Origin: Haliclona indistincta
Lineage: Eukaryota > Porifera > Demospongiae > Haplosclerida > Chalinidae
Length of the DNA: 64,000 nucleotides
NCBI GenBank assembly: GCA_964017065.1
Contig: OZ024786.1
Coordinates: forward strand, 6,329,047-6,393,046
Reading direction: 5' to 3'
Shown here: positions 42,043-53,598 of the stretch, piece after piece
Numbering within the stretch: the stretch's first letter is position 1
How the letters are laid out: every line of letters starts with the position of its first letter
Position numbers and translations under genes: made by a program
The notes under the pieces: model-generated
What the model was told of the DNA's origin: nothing
The model's input: the letters and a program-made list of their open reading frames with translations, nothing else
Database searches by the model: none

Positions 42043-44374
42043 ATGTTTTCTTGTACAAGAAAGGACAAGCGTCTATCCTCAGCGAGAAAAAGACGGATAA
42101 GCCAACTAGGGAAAAGAAAAAGACAGTCTTGGAATTCTTTTGAAGAACAGACCGCAAATCGCGATCAAGATCGACAAGCAATGGAGGCATCTCAAAATAT
42201 GTTGCTGGAGAATACAAAAGATGATCAAGAGCCCGACATTGCTGACCCAGAGGACGATACTTCTGAGCCGTCTACTGTGGGACCAGAGGTAAGTGAATCG
42301 CTGCTTGAGAATGATTCCGTTCTGCCTAGCAGCGAGTCTGAGTATTTCCCCACGCCTGAGAAACGACAGCGCGTCGCCATGCAACAGCCAGTTGAGGGTG
42401 CTTCTCTGGGCAGGGGGATGTTTGTATGTCTCTCTTCACAGGTATCAGCATTTTTAGATCAGGTCAACTCTAACATGGCATGTCGTACCCCAGGGTGTAA
42501 TGGTGTGTATGTCCCAGTCAGGGTAGTGTGTGAGGGGCTGGGCGGGGGTTTGAAGGTAGAGATTGCTTGTAATGGTTGCAAGTTACGAAGACTAACTTTT
42601 GACAGTTCCCCAATGATAGAATCATCTCGCCGTACAATAGTCAGCCTAGCTCTACAGGTAGCATTCTATGCTTCAGGGTGTACACATGCTCAGTACTATC
42701 GTATTTTGAAACAGTCACTAGGTGTTCAAGCTGTTACATGTAAACCATACTATGAAATGATCAAGCTAGTGTTTCCCCATGTGGGTGATATGTTAGAGGA
42801 GATGGGCACTGAGGCTATGGTTGACATGAAAGCATTACCACCAGGTGAAATAGGTAGCATTCAACGTGCAATAGTAACAGGTGATGGTACATGGCTAACA
42901 AGAGGTCACTTCAGTAAGAATCACACATACACTATACGTAACTACATGACTGGTGCTCTGTTGTATGTAGTACATGTGTGTATGAGAGGAGAGGATGATT
43001 TAGTAGAGGGTGAGTTGTATAAGGGTACAGCTAAGTCAGCTGAAGGGTATGCTGCTGATGAAGCCTTTGGTATGGCAAAGGATGATGGTATGCATGTAGA
43101 GGTGCAGTGGCAGGATGCTGACTCCTCCTCGTCAGCTTCCTTTCGTAAACACTATCCCGATGAAACCAAGTCATGTATAATGCTTTGTGCTGGTCATGTC
43201 GGTCGTTGTCACACGAAGGCACTTACAAAACTGTCGCAAAAAAAGAGCTTTACTAAACGATACATAAACAAGCATAAGGAGAGCTTTCCTGAGGTTGAGA
43301 CGGTGAAATGTTGTTGCGAGTGTGGTAATCATAGTCAGGGCTGTGGCTGCATGTCAGATGGCTTTCTACGACAGGCTCGCATTAATTTCTTTTGCTGCTT
43401 GTGCAGTCGGGAAAGGATCCAGAAGCTTTTGCTAAACGGCTCTGTGACCTAGGTAAGTATCATGCACGCAATATTCACAGCTGGGAGGGTGGTAGCTGTG
43501 ATTTTCATAGTGAAAAGAGGTGTACTTGTGGTAATTGTGAGGAAGACGAGGCAGAATGTGATGGCAGGGAGTATGCCACTAAAAACCCACTCACCTGCCC
43601 TCTACATGCACTAGCCTATGAGATAGAGTGTAATATAATGTCATACACCCTGAGCTTGGTAAGGGCCACTCTAACTTGTGTGAAGGATCCCATAATGTGT
43701 TGATAAGATTTATATCTAAAGATCTCCATCTCCATCGCCTACATTATGTCACATCAACCAATCTGGGGCTGTGCCAATGCAACATGACCTACCTGACAGG
43801 TAAGAAGGGCACAAGATACCACTGGCTGCTGGATCTGTTTGGACGACTCAAGCTACCGATACTGGATGGGATGCAGGAAGCACTGGAGCAGGCAAACAAG
43901 AATAGGAAGAAGAAAGTAATGAAGTTGAGAAGTGAAGATTCAAAGAAGAAGAGGATCAAGTGGAAAAATGCACGGGACTTGGAACAAGAAGAGAGGAAGC
44001 GATGGGTTAAGCGACAGGAAATAAGGCATGACTATGGAGAGGAGGATGGTGACGATGACACTGAAGTTGATGACTCGGCATGTGCTAGGGAACTTATTGG
44101 TAGCTCCTCAGTGTCTGGGCCTGATAGAGCTATCATCATTGCTAGTAAAAAGAAGTGCAAGTGTGGATCTACTACTCATTTACGAACTAGTCACAGAGAG
44201 TGTCCTATGAATAAGAATAAAGGGCATGGGGATGGCAGCATAGACTCAATAGGTAACTCCACGAGATCTCAGCAAGAAGTTACTACAAAGAAGTGTAGAT
44301 GTGGTTCTATTTCTCACCTTCGTACTAGCCATCGAGACTGTCCCATGAATAAAGGTAAGACATCAGGTAAGTAA
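42043..44374 (+). pseudogene. Mutator/Kolobok-like DDE transposase family protein
   Basis: Open from ATG 42043 to 43452, then continues after frame steps near 43400 and 43655 to 44374. N-terminus basic; zinc ribbon CRTPGC...CNGC (residues 147-179); catalytic candidates GDGTW (280-284) and QDADSSSS (357-364) with GHVGRCH downstream. Then CCCECGNHSQGCGC, CTCGNCEEDEAECDG, and the block GKGHSNLCEGSHNVLIRF (after the second shift). The tail holds two CXCX4HX4HX2C knuckles (CKCGSTTHLRTSHREC and CRCGSISHLRTSHRDC). Animal proteins with GDGTW...DADSS belong to Mutator/Kolobok-type transposases; the exact class is uncertain. Partial copies lie at 29869 and 61104. Confidence 0.65.
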
Positions 44375-44420
44375 TTATTTGTTCAGGTAAGACATCAGGT
44401 AAGTAATTATTTGTTCACTT
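44353..44420 (+). repeat. 34-bp tandem duplication at the transposase 3' end
   Basis: The unit AGGTAAGACATCAGGTAAGT... occurs twice without a difference, spanning the last codons and stop of the transposase gene. It creates several extra GTAAG donor-like sites. Confidence 0.9.
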
Positions 44421-44459
44421 GTATGTGCAACTTATCAGAAACTCATGGTATTAGTTGCA

Positions 44460-45092
44460 TTTAATGCTCAAGGGTTGTACGTATGATAACACCTCGGCAC
44501 CCCAGCATGCGAGAGGAAGAGGAGGGATTGGTAATAGCTCATGGGTCACTCCCTCAGTCGCTGCTAAAACATATAACACATAACGCGAGGACCGGGACGC
44601 CAAACACATATGCACATATATCCAGCACTGCAGGCTGGGCAGCCACTACGAGCACCAAAGGTGCCTTGCACATCCAGCATTGCAAGCTGGGAAACCACTA
44701 ATAGCGCCGGCACCATGGTGACCACTCCACAACATAGCATTATAGTTGGATGGACACCCGCGGGAAACCTAGTGAGTTACAAGACGCCACAGGTGTCCCA
44801 AACCAGTAGCCAACCGCAGAGACACAGCAAGTGTACCCTGAACTGGTGCAGGTGTCCTTCGCCACTAAGATCACCATGGCGCTGGGGCGGGACACATACT
44901 CCCGCCCCTGCCACTGCAAGTGAGGAACACAACACACCCCACGAGCAGGTCCCGGTCCCTAGCCAGCCGGCAGCATAATGACAGGTCAACACCTTGCAGA
45001 ACCACAGAGCGCACGCCCTTAGGTCTCCTGCAGCTTGGGAGTGTATAAGTCTAAGAGACTTCCTCCAATAGCGCATAGCGCTATACACTCCC
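44460..45092 (-). mobile_element. Solo B-repeat relic of a third Ngaro family (minus strand)
   Basis: Read on the minus strand it starts with the fold GGGAGTGTAT...ATACACTCCC and ends CATTAAA like repeat B of element 1, with similar blocks (CCATGAG, TACCAATC, CCTCCTC) between. No recombinase gene precedes it. Confidence 0.65.
45037..45092 (-). promoter_or_regulatory. Predicted three-way junction in the B relic
   Basis: Outer stem of 10 bp (45037-45046 with 45083-45092). Third stem AAGTCT-AAG-AGACTT (45047-45061). Second stem AGCGC-ATA-GCGCT (45070-45082). Stem bases differ from elements 1 and 2 yet still pair. Confidence 0.6.
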
Positions 45093-47861
45093 AATCACAC
45101 CATCATCATTCTCGATCCTCATCCACTAAAATACATACTTCATTTGGACATTAACAACTATAACCATCAACCACCCCTTCCTACATAACGTGGGTAGTAG
45201 TGCTAAGTAGTAAACTGTAAGAGCTATACACCGTGCTACGATGGTTTATCTTTAATGGTTGCGACGTGGTGCCTGCCGGCAAACCCCGACAGAACGATCG
45301 ATCGCGAGGTAAGCAATCACGCCATAACTCACAAACAGAGCCTTGTAACCAAAATCCTTACAATTCATTTTCAAGCAAGTATCAATTGCCGGTTAAGGTG
45401 TGTTGCACGTTGCACGTTTCAGTGCTTAGTTTTCAGCGCGCGACGAGAAATCCTGCCGACAGACAAATACACACATATATAACACGACTACTGTATGGCC
45501 AGTGGCTCCGCATAAAAACTTAGCTGACTATTGCATGGCAACCGTTCTGCGTGATTACATTTAGTAAGCTAGAGCTGGGTTTACCATGCACCTAAATAAG
45601 TCATCCCAGCAACAAACAGACGAGCTATAGCTGGTGCTCCAGCTAGCTCTAAGGCTAATGAGTCCACTACAGTGTACACTTTGCTAACAATACACCATGC
45701 CACCATGGCTCAACCTCTCTGAGTAAATCCTCAGTATGCTAATGCTATGTGCCGCGAGCCAGCGGCTGTACCACCATTCTGTTGGGTGACGAACTTACAC
45801 AGTCACAAACCCTTATGGACACATGTAAGCTATAGACTATACACTCACGTGGAGTTACGCTCACGTGGAGTTCCCCAACATCAGTTTCACTGACAATACA
45901 ATTAAGAAATCTGCACAACTAATGATAGAGACTATGGACTTAAAATGGTGAATATTATCTTTAAGAGGCAGTGCCAACCCAACATACAATTCGCAGTTAC
46001 AGCATGCAACAATAAGCACGGCGTGTATTCATCAATGCCAATAAGCTGTTAACTATTGTATAGAGATCAGACAGACATGATGGACACATAACTAGCTATG
46101 GTTTTCTAGAGCCAGGAGCCCGTCACAATGATAGTATATTCTGCTGTAGCCGCAACTAGGCATGGCAACCTCAGGCAGATGATACCACCATGTAGAATAT
46201 ATCAGCCAGCAACTGCACTTACTACGCAAGAAAACTGCAACTACAGACAGAGTTACCACCATAGACTGTGCTAGACGACACCGTGCGATGTACCCATCAA
46301 TGGGTTGGCTTGGGGATGCTGGCACCCTAACCAGCAAATTCTTGATGCAGTCTTAGTACCTGAACCAGAGCACCTTAACCGGCAATTATTGGTACATTCC
46401 TGGTACCCGAACCAGCAACTTCTTAGTACCTTAACCAGAAAATTTCAATCAATGTAACAGTAGTAGATTGGTAAATGCACTTGGTCCACTCCCCTACATG
46501 CTGAACAACAACAAATAGCAATTACCCACTAGCGCTCACCCGAGGACTGGAGCCTGAGGGCTGTGTAGCTCAGCATAGGACAGCAGTATGTCCTGCAGGC
46601 CCCAGCCCCAAGCCAACAACTGGGTGAGGCTGTGGCATAGCTCTTAACCTCCAGAGCATGCGCATTCAATGCAACAAAACCGTGCTAGGGGGAGTGTATG
46701 GGTAACCGACCCATGCAGACAAACAGCAGGATAGCAAGTACAGGTATAGCCGGAGGGAGTTTGTCCGAAAACTCAGGGAAATCTAACAATAGTCTTAATA
46801 GTGTACATGGAATACGGGGACATTCCACCCGGGAAATAAGCTGGATTAACGAAACATGTGGGTGAGGTTTAGCAATTATTCTACATGTGCAACCCTACAT
46901 CGCCATGAAACTATGCTGTCCCGGTGAATGATGTTGCTTAGCCATTGTATGTAACTGTGCGCACTTTACGCACACTTGAATGAAGCACCTAAGGTGCAGA
47001 TGCCTCGGTGGAATCACACTACATCCACAAACACAACTATCCACCATTCCACAAACACAGCAACTGCAGATGCATGTGTACAGGATTTCTGTACAGCAAT
47101 CACCATGCAGTGCTTTAGTTATGCAATCAGAAGCAAATCAGTGCTGACCACAATTCAACTGGGCGTGTCTACAATGTTCAATACAGCACACGCATACAGA
47201 ACACGATCGAAATAGCTTTCAATTCATAGCTGACCTGGCTGCTATTGTAGTGAAATTCTAACCTATCAGCTTCTAGGTAGTCAACTGTGAATAGCTTTGC
47301 CTTCCAGATCGCCATCAACAGTCATATGATCGAGATAGCGTCCATAGCTTGCTTACACAATTTCTTTAGACATGCGCTGTAATCCTGTAGTGAAATTCTA
47401 ACCTATCAGCTTCTAGGCCGTCAACCGTAGACAGTCCCGCCTATAGAAAACTCTAGATCGCCATTGATTGCGATGTAAGCAAATCACGCGAACAGAGCCT
47501 TACAACCAAAATCCTTATAATTCATTTTCAAGCAAATGTCTACTATAGCTCGTGTTGCACGTTTTAGCGCCCAGCCCCCAGTAAGCGACGAGAAGTCGTT
47601 GCAACAGACAGAATGACTGACAACACGAGTACTGTATGCCTCGTGGCTCCGCCCAACGAGGCATAATAATTGTGCATAATTATTAGTACCATATAAATAC
47701 TAGAAAAAAAATAATAAATAACACACCTCAACACAGGATCGAACCAGGACATCACGACTCTAAGGCGAACACAAAGAACATGCGCTATTTAAACAACCAC
47801 GTGACTAAACATTCAAACGCAGAACTTATAACATATCTCCTTTGATAGATAGGTAGACGCG
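45093..47861. other. Repeat-rich region without a gene
   Basis: 45250-45500 and 47465-47660 share a direct repeat (AGAGCCTT-AACCAAAATCCTTA, AATTCATTTTCAAGCAA). 47247-47291 and 47385-47430 share GTAGTGAAATTCTAACCTAT. Near 46687-46712 a minus-strand B-type start (ACCCATACACTCCC) suggests another Ngaro relic running down to about 46480. No open frame here has a recognisable domain. Confidence 0.5.
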
Positions 47862-48206
47862 ATGCCAACAGTCAAGGAACAACAACACGGCACTCACCTC
47901 GTGGATGAACTATACCCGTCTAGTACACACGGACGTAAACCCGCGACCCACCAACGCAATAAAACAGCCATTGAGAATACCACACGTGAACACTCGCTGC
48001 TGGTTGCCGATCCAGATGGGGCAATATACGCGCGCTGGGAGCAAGGCTTGGTATCCTTGTTACGTAGGGAGGCGAGTAGGGGACAAGACAAGCACGAAGC
48101 GCCACAAGCATGCATTGCAAGCCTTTTCACCCACTGGACACTCAGTAGAAGATCACTTTGCAGCAGACAACCCTTGTATTTTAAAGAGGTACAGTCAAAC
48201 TATTAG
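47862..48206 (+). CDS. Hypothetical short frame
   Basis: A 114-codon frame from ATG 47862. Composition is ordinary and there is no domain. It overlaps open frames on the other strand of similar length, so coding is doubtful. Confidence 0.15.
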   Translation: MPTVKEQQHGTHLVDELYPSSTHGRKPATHQRNKTAIENTTREHSLLVADPDGAIYARWEQGLVSLLRREASRGQDKHEAPQACIASLFTHWTLSRRSLCSRQPLYFKEVQSNY

Positions 48207-48300
48207 TTGATTACATGATACATGATACCTATGTCACTATAGGTCATTCTTACCCAACTGGTATTGATGGTTGCAGCCTATCATTAATGAACCAGAAGTT
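48200..48300. repeat. Dispersed inverted repeat with 61615-61712
   Basis: Reverse complement of 61615-61712 (shared GGTCATTCT-ACCCAACTGG and GATGGTTGCAGCCTATCATT). At 61.6 kb it starts where a transposase copy breaks off. Confidence 0.7.
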
Positions 48301-48487
48301 GACATAAAGTGTATAGCAATAAGTACTCTTTGTCAACTTGATGGTAAAAATCTTTAGACACAATATATTTGAAATAGTGCATTGTACTGAATCAAAAATG
48401 TAATGGAAACATTGTGTATGCCATTGTCTATCAGAATTTGTCTTTTTTCATTGATAAAAAAATGGTCAAAAATAACCTCCTCTCCTA

Positions 48488-48767
48488 CCTTAAAAGATTC
48501 TCAACAATCAGGAAAGGTTGCAAACCTATACTCGGCATATACATGAAGGACATGAAGGTAAGCATGTACACCAACTGATCAGACGTAATGTGTTTGTTTA
48601 TTGTTTAGTTCCAGCAAGTTATTGCTGGCCTGTGCTGTAAGAGTCAGAATCCGAATGAGTACAGTTTGTCACTGTATGTGACAAGTCCAACCGACATAGG
48701 CGAAGGGCTATGTCAGTCAATAATAATACTCCACAAGTTCCTTTCAATGGCTCTAGATCTACCCTAG
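48488..48767 (+). CDS. PD-(D/E)xK nuclease-like gene, C-terminal exons, copy at 48 kb
   Basis: Exon ending 48557 (KPILGIYMKDMK, donor GTAAGC) and last exon 48609-48767 (SLSLYVTSPTDIGEGLCQSI to HKFLSMALDLP, TAG). They match the C-terminal exons of the 41-kb copy (HKFLSMER) and the 63-kb copy (PILGLYMKDLK). The exons with PD and ExK are missing here, so it is a fragment. Confidence 0.5.
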
Positions 48768-49770
48768 AACCAGTGACTGACCTTTCTCAATTTATTGTTT
48801 CATTAACCTTGTTGTTTGATTGACCCTCTATAATGAAGTTGTTTGATTGACATTGTCTATGAAGTAGCATGAGAAGCATTTCACTTTCCAGAGAACTACA
48901 ATGTGAGCTTATGAGCTTGTGCCTACAAGCTGACATAGAATTACCACAACTTGATAACAGCTGACACAGAGTACCTCACAGTTTATTTTGTATTTGCTCA
49001 CCTGTCTTTGGTCACAACATGACTAGTAAAAAGCATTCCACAGCACCTGAACAAATTCATAAAGCTATTCGTAGTGATATGCAATCTTTCAACCTGTCTC
49101 TATAGTCCTATTGTTTTGCTTTTTGCATTAAAACAACTATGTTGACATGGTGTTTTTCTTTTGCAATAATAGCGAAATTGAAAATAATTATTAGTGAAAA
49201 TTAAATCGACCATAGACCTGTCCACGTGTGAACAATGTCTGTAACTCCCCCACTAGTGTCTGTAATTTTTTAACCATGCCTATAATTTCTAAATGCAAAT
49301 ACACAGAAATTCCCTGATCGCTGTCTGTAACTTCTCAATGTCAATGCATAGCAAGTGCAACAAGAGCGTTTTAGCACAAAAGAAAACAAACCCAGCTACT
49401 ATACCAAGAGGTTGTGCTACCACAAACAACCAAGGCAATAGTGATCGATAGGTGGCACCGTAGCCCGGCGAGGCAGCTTGATCCGGTACTGGCGCTGTGA
49501 CCTTTGGCCGTGCCGCGTTTATTGCGGGCTTACCGTTGCCGCTTACCCAGTGGCAAGGAATAGTTGTGTTCAATGCTGAGTTGGTATACTCGACATTGCT
49601 AGCGTTAGCAGTGAGACAGAGCCGCCGCGTGAACAAACAGCAGCGCAACACGACCGAACACGACAACAACGAGCAGCCATGGACCACGCAGTATCCCTGA
49701 TGACGTAAACCGTTGCCTAGTGACAACTAAACTCCTAGCAACTGCATAGCAACGCTAAATAAACCACTTA
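48768..49770. other. No gene recognised
   Basis: AT-rich sequence. GC content rises after 49440, with open frames on both strands but no motif. Confidence 0.5.
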
Positions 49771-49887
49771 TTACACCCTCCGGAGGTCTGTTAATTGCTG
49801 GTTTATAGACCCTCCTATCTCGGGCGCTACACGCCCTCGACGGTCGAGTCTATGAACCAGCAACAGACCTCGGGGAGGGTGTAGTAA
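49771..49887. repeat. Long foldback element 5
   Basis: Arms of about 50 bp from TTACACCCTCCGGAGGTCTG to CAGACCTCGGGGAGGGTGTA, centre CTCGGGCGCTACACGCCCTCGA. Confidence 0.85.
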
Positions 49888-49989
49888 CTATTACATATAC
49901 ACCTGCAGCAAAGCCATAGAATGCACCACTTATTATACCATTGAGGTAGTAATGGAGCCTGGATAATTTTTGAATGAAATGAAACTGTC

Positions 49990-51059
49990 TTTTTCAGTAT
50001 TTTTCTCATAGGTCAATCAATGATCACCACTTACAGCAAGTATGAGCTTCACAGGATACATATGTAAAATTTATTGGAAGAAAAATGTCAATTATCTTTT
50101 GTATTTGGAACATAATTCCACAAAAGATATTACAGCTGCAGCAATGGGATAATTATAACCTTAACAGTTCACATCATGTTATAACAAAGTCGTTTTATTT
50201 GTTGTTGATTACCTTCAGTTCCATTATTATTGCATATCAAAGATATGGTAGTGACAGTATACTTAATATGCGAAATTGGAAAAAAAAACAAAAAACGACA
50301 GCACTACAGAGATGAGCTTAAAGATTAAATATTATCGTCAGTAGTTTTATGAATGTATTCGTGTGCTGTGGAATTCCTTTTTTAACTATCATGTTGTAAC
50401 TAAGGACAGATGTGTGAATACAAAATAAGATATATTTAGATAGTTTTAGATTCAGAGTCTGAAACCACAGTCACTAGCCCTTGGTTAAATGCAATAGTCC
50501 GTGGTCACTCAAACTAACAAAAGTTGATATGTTCTATTTCAAACTGTAGAATAACTGCTCCATTTGTACAATAGTGTGTATGTGTATAATCAATACATGC
50601 GCAGTGAGATGAGATTTGTGATCAAGCCCCTTCCTCCTGAATGCGACTATTCGCCATCACATACAACAGTACAAATCTTCTCTTCCGATTCTAATTAGCA
50701 TTGACAGGCACATCAGGCTGACCATTCTTCTTAGGTTTCTCCCATATGCTGAATATGGCTTTGTTCCAGCTCATTCTTTGAATGTAATTCTCATCTGCCG
50801 TTCTCTTCCATTCGTCTTTTCTGACTCTTCCTTTTCCATTCATTTTTCTGCCTCTTCACTTTCCCGCCTTACTTTCCACTCATTCCTTTTCTTCATGCAA
50901 TATTGTTATAAATACTACAGTTGAACTTACCAAATATGTAAAGACCAATAGTTTTAGAATATTTAGATTTAGATAATTTAGATAATTTTTTAATTGGCAA
51001 ATGAAATGACTCACTCATGTTTACAACATAATTCCGCAGGAACTGTTGCAATGTAGTTT
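49990..51059. repeat. Dispersed repeat copies and a decayed coding piece
   Basis: 49990-50410 resembles 31240-32020 without its MITE. On the minus strand 50690-50890 encodes ADENYIQRMSWNKAIFSIWE and a tail ending PDVPVNAN, an unrecognised relic. A third piece of the dispersed repeat (AACATAATTCCGCAGGAACT) ends at 51059, the insertion point of element 3. Confidence 0.45.
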
Positions 51060-51255
51060 AATTAGGTACGAATTAAACGTAGTTAATGAAGAAGGCAAGG
51101 GGGACGCGGCGTCTCCGCCCCAAGGCGGAACGCCAGGCTAGCTACCACGTGTAGCATGCACATGCGCATTCACTTTCCGAGCACATGCACCAGAATCTCC
51201 CTGTGCTTCAGCAACTGCTCTGTCTGCCTAGTCTTTCTGCCTATCTAGTCGTTCA

Positions 51256-51454
51256 ATGTCTACCGCGGGATCAACTGCCTCTACCTCAACGTCCAGTGAC
51301 TCAGGGGCGAAGACCATTACGCTGTCAGAGGACAGCCTGAAAGCCATAATCCAAGCAGCCGTCCGCGAGGAGTTCGCTTCTAGGTCACGAGCAGGCAGCT
51401 CATCCTCCGCCGTTCCAGCAGTGTCAGCCGCACCCGCTGCCACTACATCATCAG
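51256..51454 (+). CDS. Gag exon 1, element 3
   Basis: ATG 51256 opens MSTAGSTASTSTSSDSGAKT, then a helix with DSLKAIIQAAVREEFASRSR, matching the C-terminal part of Gag exon 1 in elements 1 and 2. It lacks the Arg/Gly-rich stretch. Ends in phase 1 at TCATCAG/GTACGT; intron 51455-51712, acceptor TTTGTTCACAG. Confidence 0.65.
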
Positions 51455-51810
51455 GTACGTTATACCACCTACATACACGTGCACTACAAGACTGACTACG
51501 CTGAGCGCGCCATGTTAGCCTAGAGCTAGGTTGACAGCCTACCATGTCTTAGGTACGCTAAAGTCAGAGCATATCCCAGATGTGGGGCAGGTTCAGCATG
51601 GCGCGATCTGATCTAGCATGCGCTACCAGCGGCTCACCAAGTGTGATATTATACTACTTCTTTGCGCGCGCCAGTGTATTACTAATCTGTACTGCGCTAT
51701 TTTTGTTCACAGGTCTAAAAGTGCCTCCGATGTCGCTAGCTCTATCCCACGTGCCGATCCTAGGCAGTATGGCGCCATCAACTACAACGCTAACCTCTTC
51801 AGCGCCTATC

Positions 51811-52353
51811 AGTGGTGATTCTATGCCGTCTCCTCCCACTCCCAGTGGTGATTCTATGCCGTCTCCTCCCACTCCCAGTAGTGATTCTATGCCGTCTCCT
51901 CCCACTCCCAGTGGTGATTCTATGCCGTCTCCTCCCACTCCCAGTGGTGATTCTATGCCGTCTCCTCCCACTCCCAGTGGTGATTCTATGCCGTCTCCTC
52001 CCACTCCCAGTGGTGATTCTATGCCGTCTCCTCCCACTCCCAGTAGTGATTCTATGCCGTCTCCTCCCACTCCCAGTGGTGATTCTATGCCGTCTCCTCC
52101 CACTCCCAGTGGTGATTCTATGCCGTCTCCTCCCACTCCCAGTGGTGATTCTATGCCGTCTCCTCCCACTCCCAGTGGTGATTCTATGCCGTCTCCTCCC
52201 ACTCCCAGTGGTGATTCTATGCCGTCTCCTCCCACTCCCAGTGGTGACTCTATGCCGTCTCCTCCCACTCACAGTGGTGATTCTATGCCGTCTCCTCCCA
52301 CTCCCAGTGGTGATTCTATGCCGTCTCCTCCCACTCCCAGTGGTGATTCTATT
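51811..52353 (+). repeat. 33-bp minisatellite, 16 units plus a partial
   Basis: Unit AGTGGTGATTCTATGCCGTC... of 33 bp repeated exactly in register from 51811 to 52338, then 15 bp. Units 3 and 8 have AGTAGTGAT and unit 14 ends CAC. In the Gag frame it reads SGDSMPSPPTP. Because 33 is divisible by 3, several frames on both strands stay open, making false long ORFs. Confidence 0.97.
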
Positions 52354-52509
52354 CCTATTGACTATACTAAGATATATTTTACACTACATCCAGACTGTTA
52401 TCCATTACCACTATCATTACCATCTACAACATACACTAAAATAGATTTTCAACGCACTGACAGTCTACACACATTCACACAGCACATCGCTAACTAACAG
52501 CGCCTATCA
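51812..52509. mobile_element. 698-bp insertion in Gag with 12-bp flanking repeat
   Basis: CAGCGCCTATCA at 51800-51811 recurs at 52498-52509. Between them lie the minisatellite and an AT-richer tail (LHPDCYPLPLSLPS, ending TAA). Removing one repeat and the insert brings the flanks of Gag together. It may be an insertion with a 12-bp duplication or an expanded local duplication. Confidence 0.5.
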
Positions 52510-53598
52510 CATCAGCTGGGGTAATGTCCTGTTATCAGCTGCAACAACCCCAATGCTCAGCCCCTTCATCTTGGCATCAATCCCACCCATCTCAGGCAAA
52601 GTGGTTCAAAAGGTTGCAGCCAACGAATTCGTTGACCTCAGAGAATTACTGCCCGACAACGTATCGCTACTGGAGAAACTGGAAGGACTCCCAGCGGCAC
52701 CGGGGAGCACCAGACCACGCTTGCGGGAGGTATCATCCTTGCTCACATGGTGCATCTGTATGCTCAAACTTATCGCAATACAAGCCGACAATGCTGACAA
52801 AGCCAGACAGATATGCGGTTATGCCTGCCTAGTGATTCAAGAAGCCAGAAAACATGGGGGCGACGCTGGTGCGCCTATGATCGGCTATTTCGACAACACG
52901 CAGCCGCCAAACCAGACCTGCCCTGGGCCACACTAGACGGTTCCATCCACGCGGCAACAATTCTAGCTTCAAGGACAGGAACCGGTACTCATTGCCGCCT
53001 CTGTGCAGAGTCGGATCACCTGGCACAAGAATGTGCTTTAGCCCCGATACTAAACTATAACCAACCAGTTCGTCCTGTACATCTCAATCAAGTTGCCTAT
53101 CGCCGACCCCTACTAGCACCAACAAACGTGACCCGTCCGATCTGCAATTCCTGGAATCGAGGAAAATGCGCCTATGCGCCTGTGTGCAGCTATAGGCACA
53201 TCTGCGCCACATGCCAGGAGGGGCAACACCAAGCCAAGGACTGTGCACTCACCCCAATGGACAGCATCTTCCGTCGACCACCTCCACCGCCACGTCATGG
53301 TAACAGGGGTCCCATTGGTGCCTAGGGGTCTCATATATCATAGCCGACTCCAAGTAGCGGCGTCATTATCTGCATGATACTAACTGCTGCTGACTCATTA
53401 TGCATGTGTTGCTGAAATTGTTTATTCAGCTATTAATTCATTTCTCGCTGCTATAATGGTGAATTTGCTGAATGTATTTATTATGCTATCAATGATTTAT
53501 TTCCTGCTGCTAATGGCGCGTCTTCGAGTATAATTACTGCACGTGCAAGCACATACTATTTGACGACAGCATGATGTGAGCATTTCCTCCTCACACAG

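Larger units (their letters stand above)
51713..53299 (+). pseudogene. Gag exon 2, element 3, with minisatellite insertion
   Basis: Opens LKVPPMSLALSHVPILGSMA in phase with exon 1, then runs into the minisatellite insertion (51812-52509). The capsid-like block resumes at about 52520 (VDLRELLPDNVSLLEKLEGL) in another frame, and a further shift lies near 52860. The zinc part is intact: C-RL-C-AESD-H-LAQE-C; CCCH finger CX7CX5CX3H; second knuckle C-AT-C-QEGQ-H-QAKD-C. It ends in phase 1 at CATG/GTAACA for splicing to 53599. Confidence 0.7.

Noticed and set aside
42043..44374. Calling the transposase gene a plain host zinc-finger gene
   Set aside because: Two partial copies elsewhere in the window and GDGTW/DADSS blocks fit a mobile-element protein better.
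49289..49726. 145-codon minus-strand frame with hydrophobic stretches
   Set aside because: No motif, no splice or start context, and an overlapping plus-strand frame of similar quality.
51799..52272. Long minus-strand frames (157 and 204 codons) of Arg/Gly-rich repeats
   Set aside because: They are mirror products of the 33-bp minisatellite, which keeps several frames open at once. No start context or conservation supports them.
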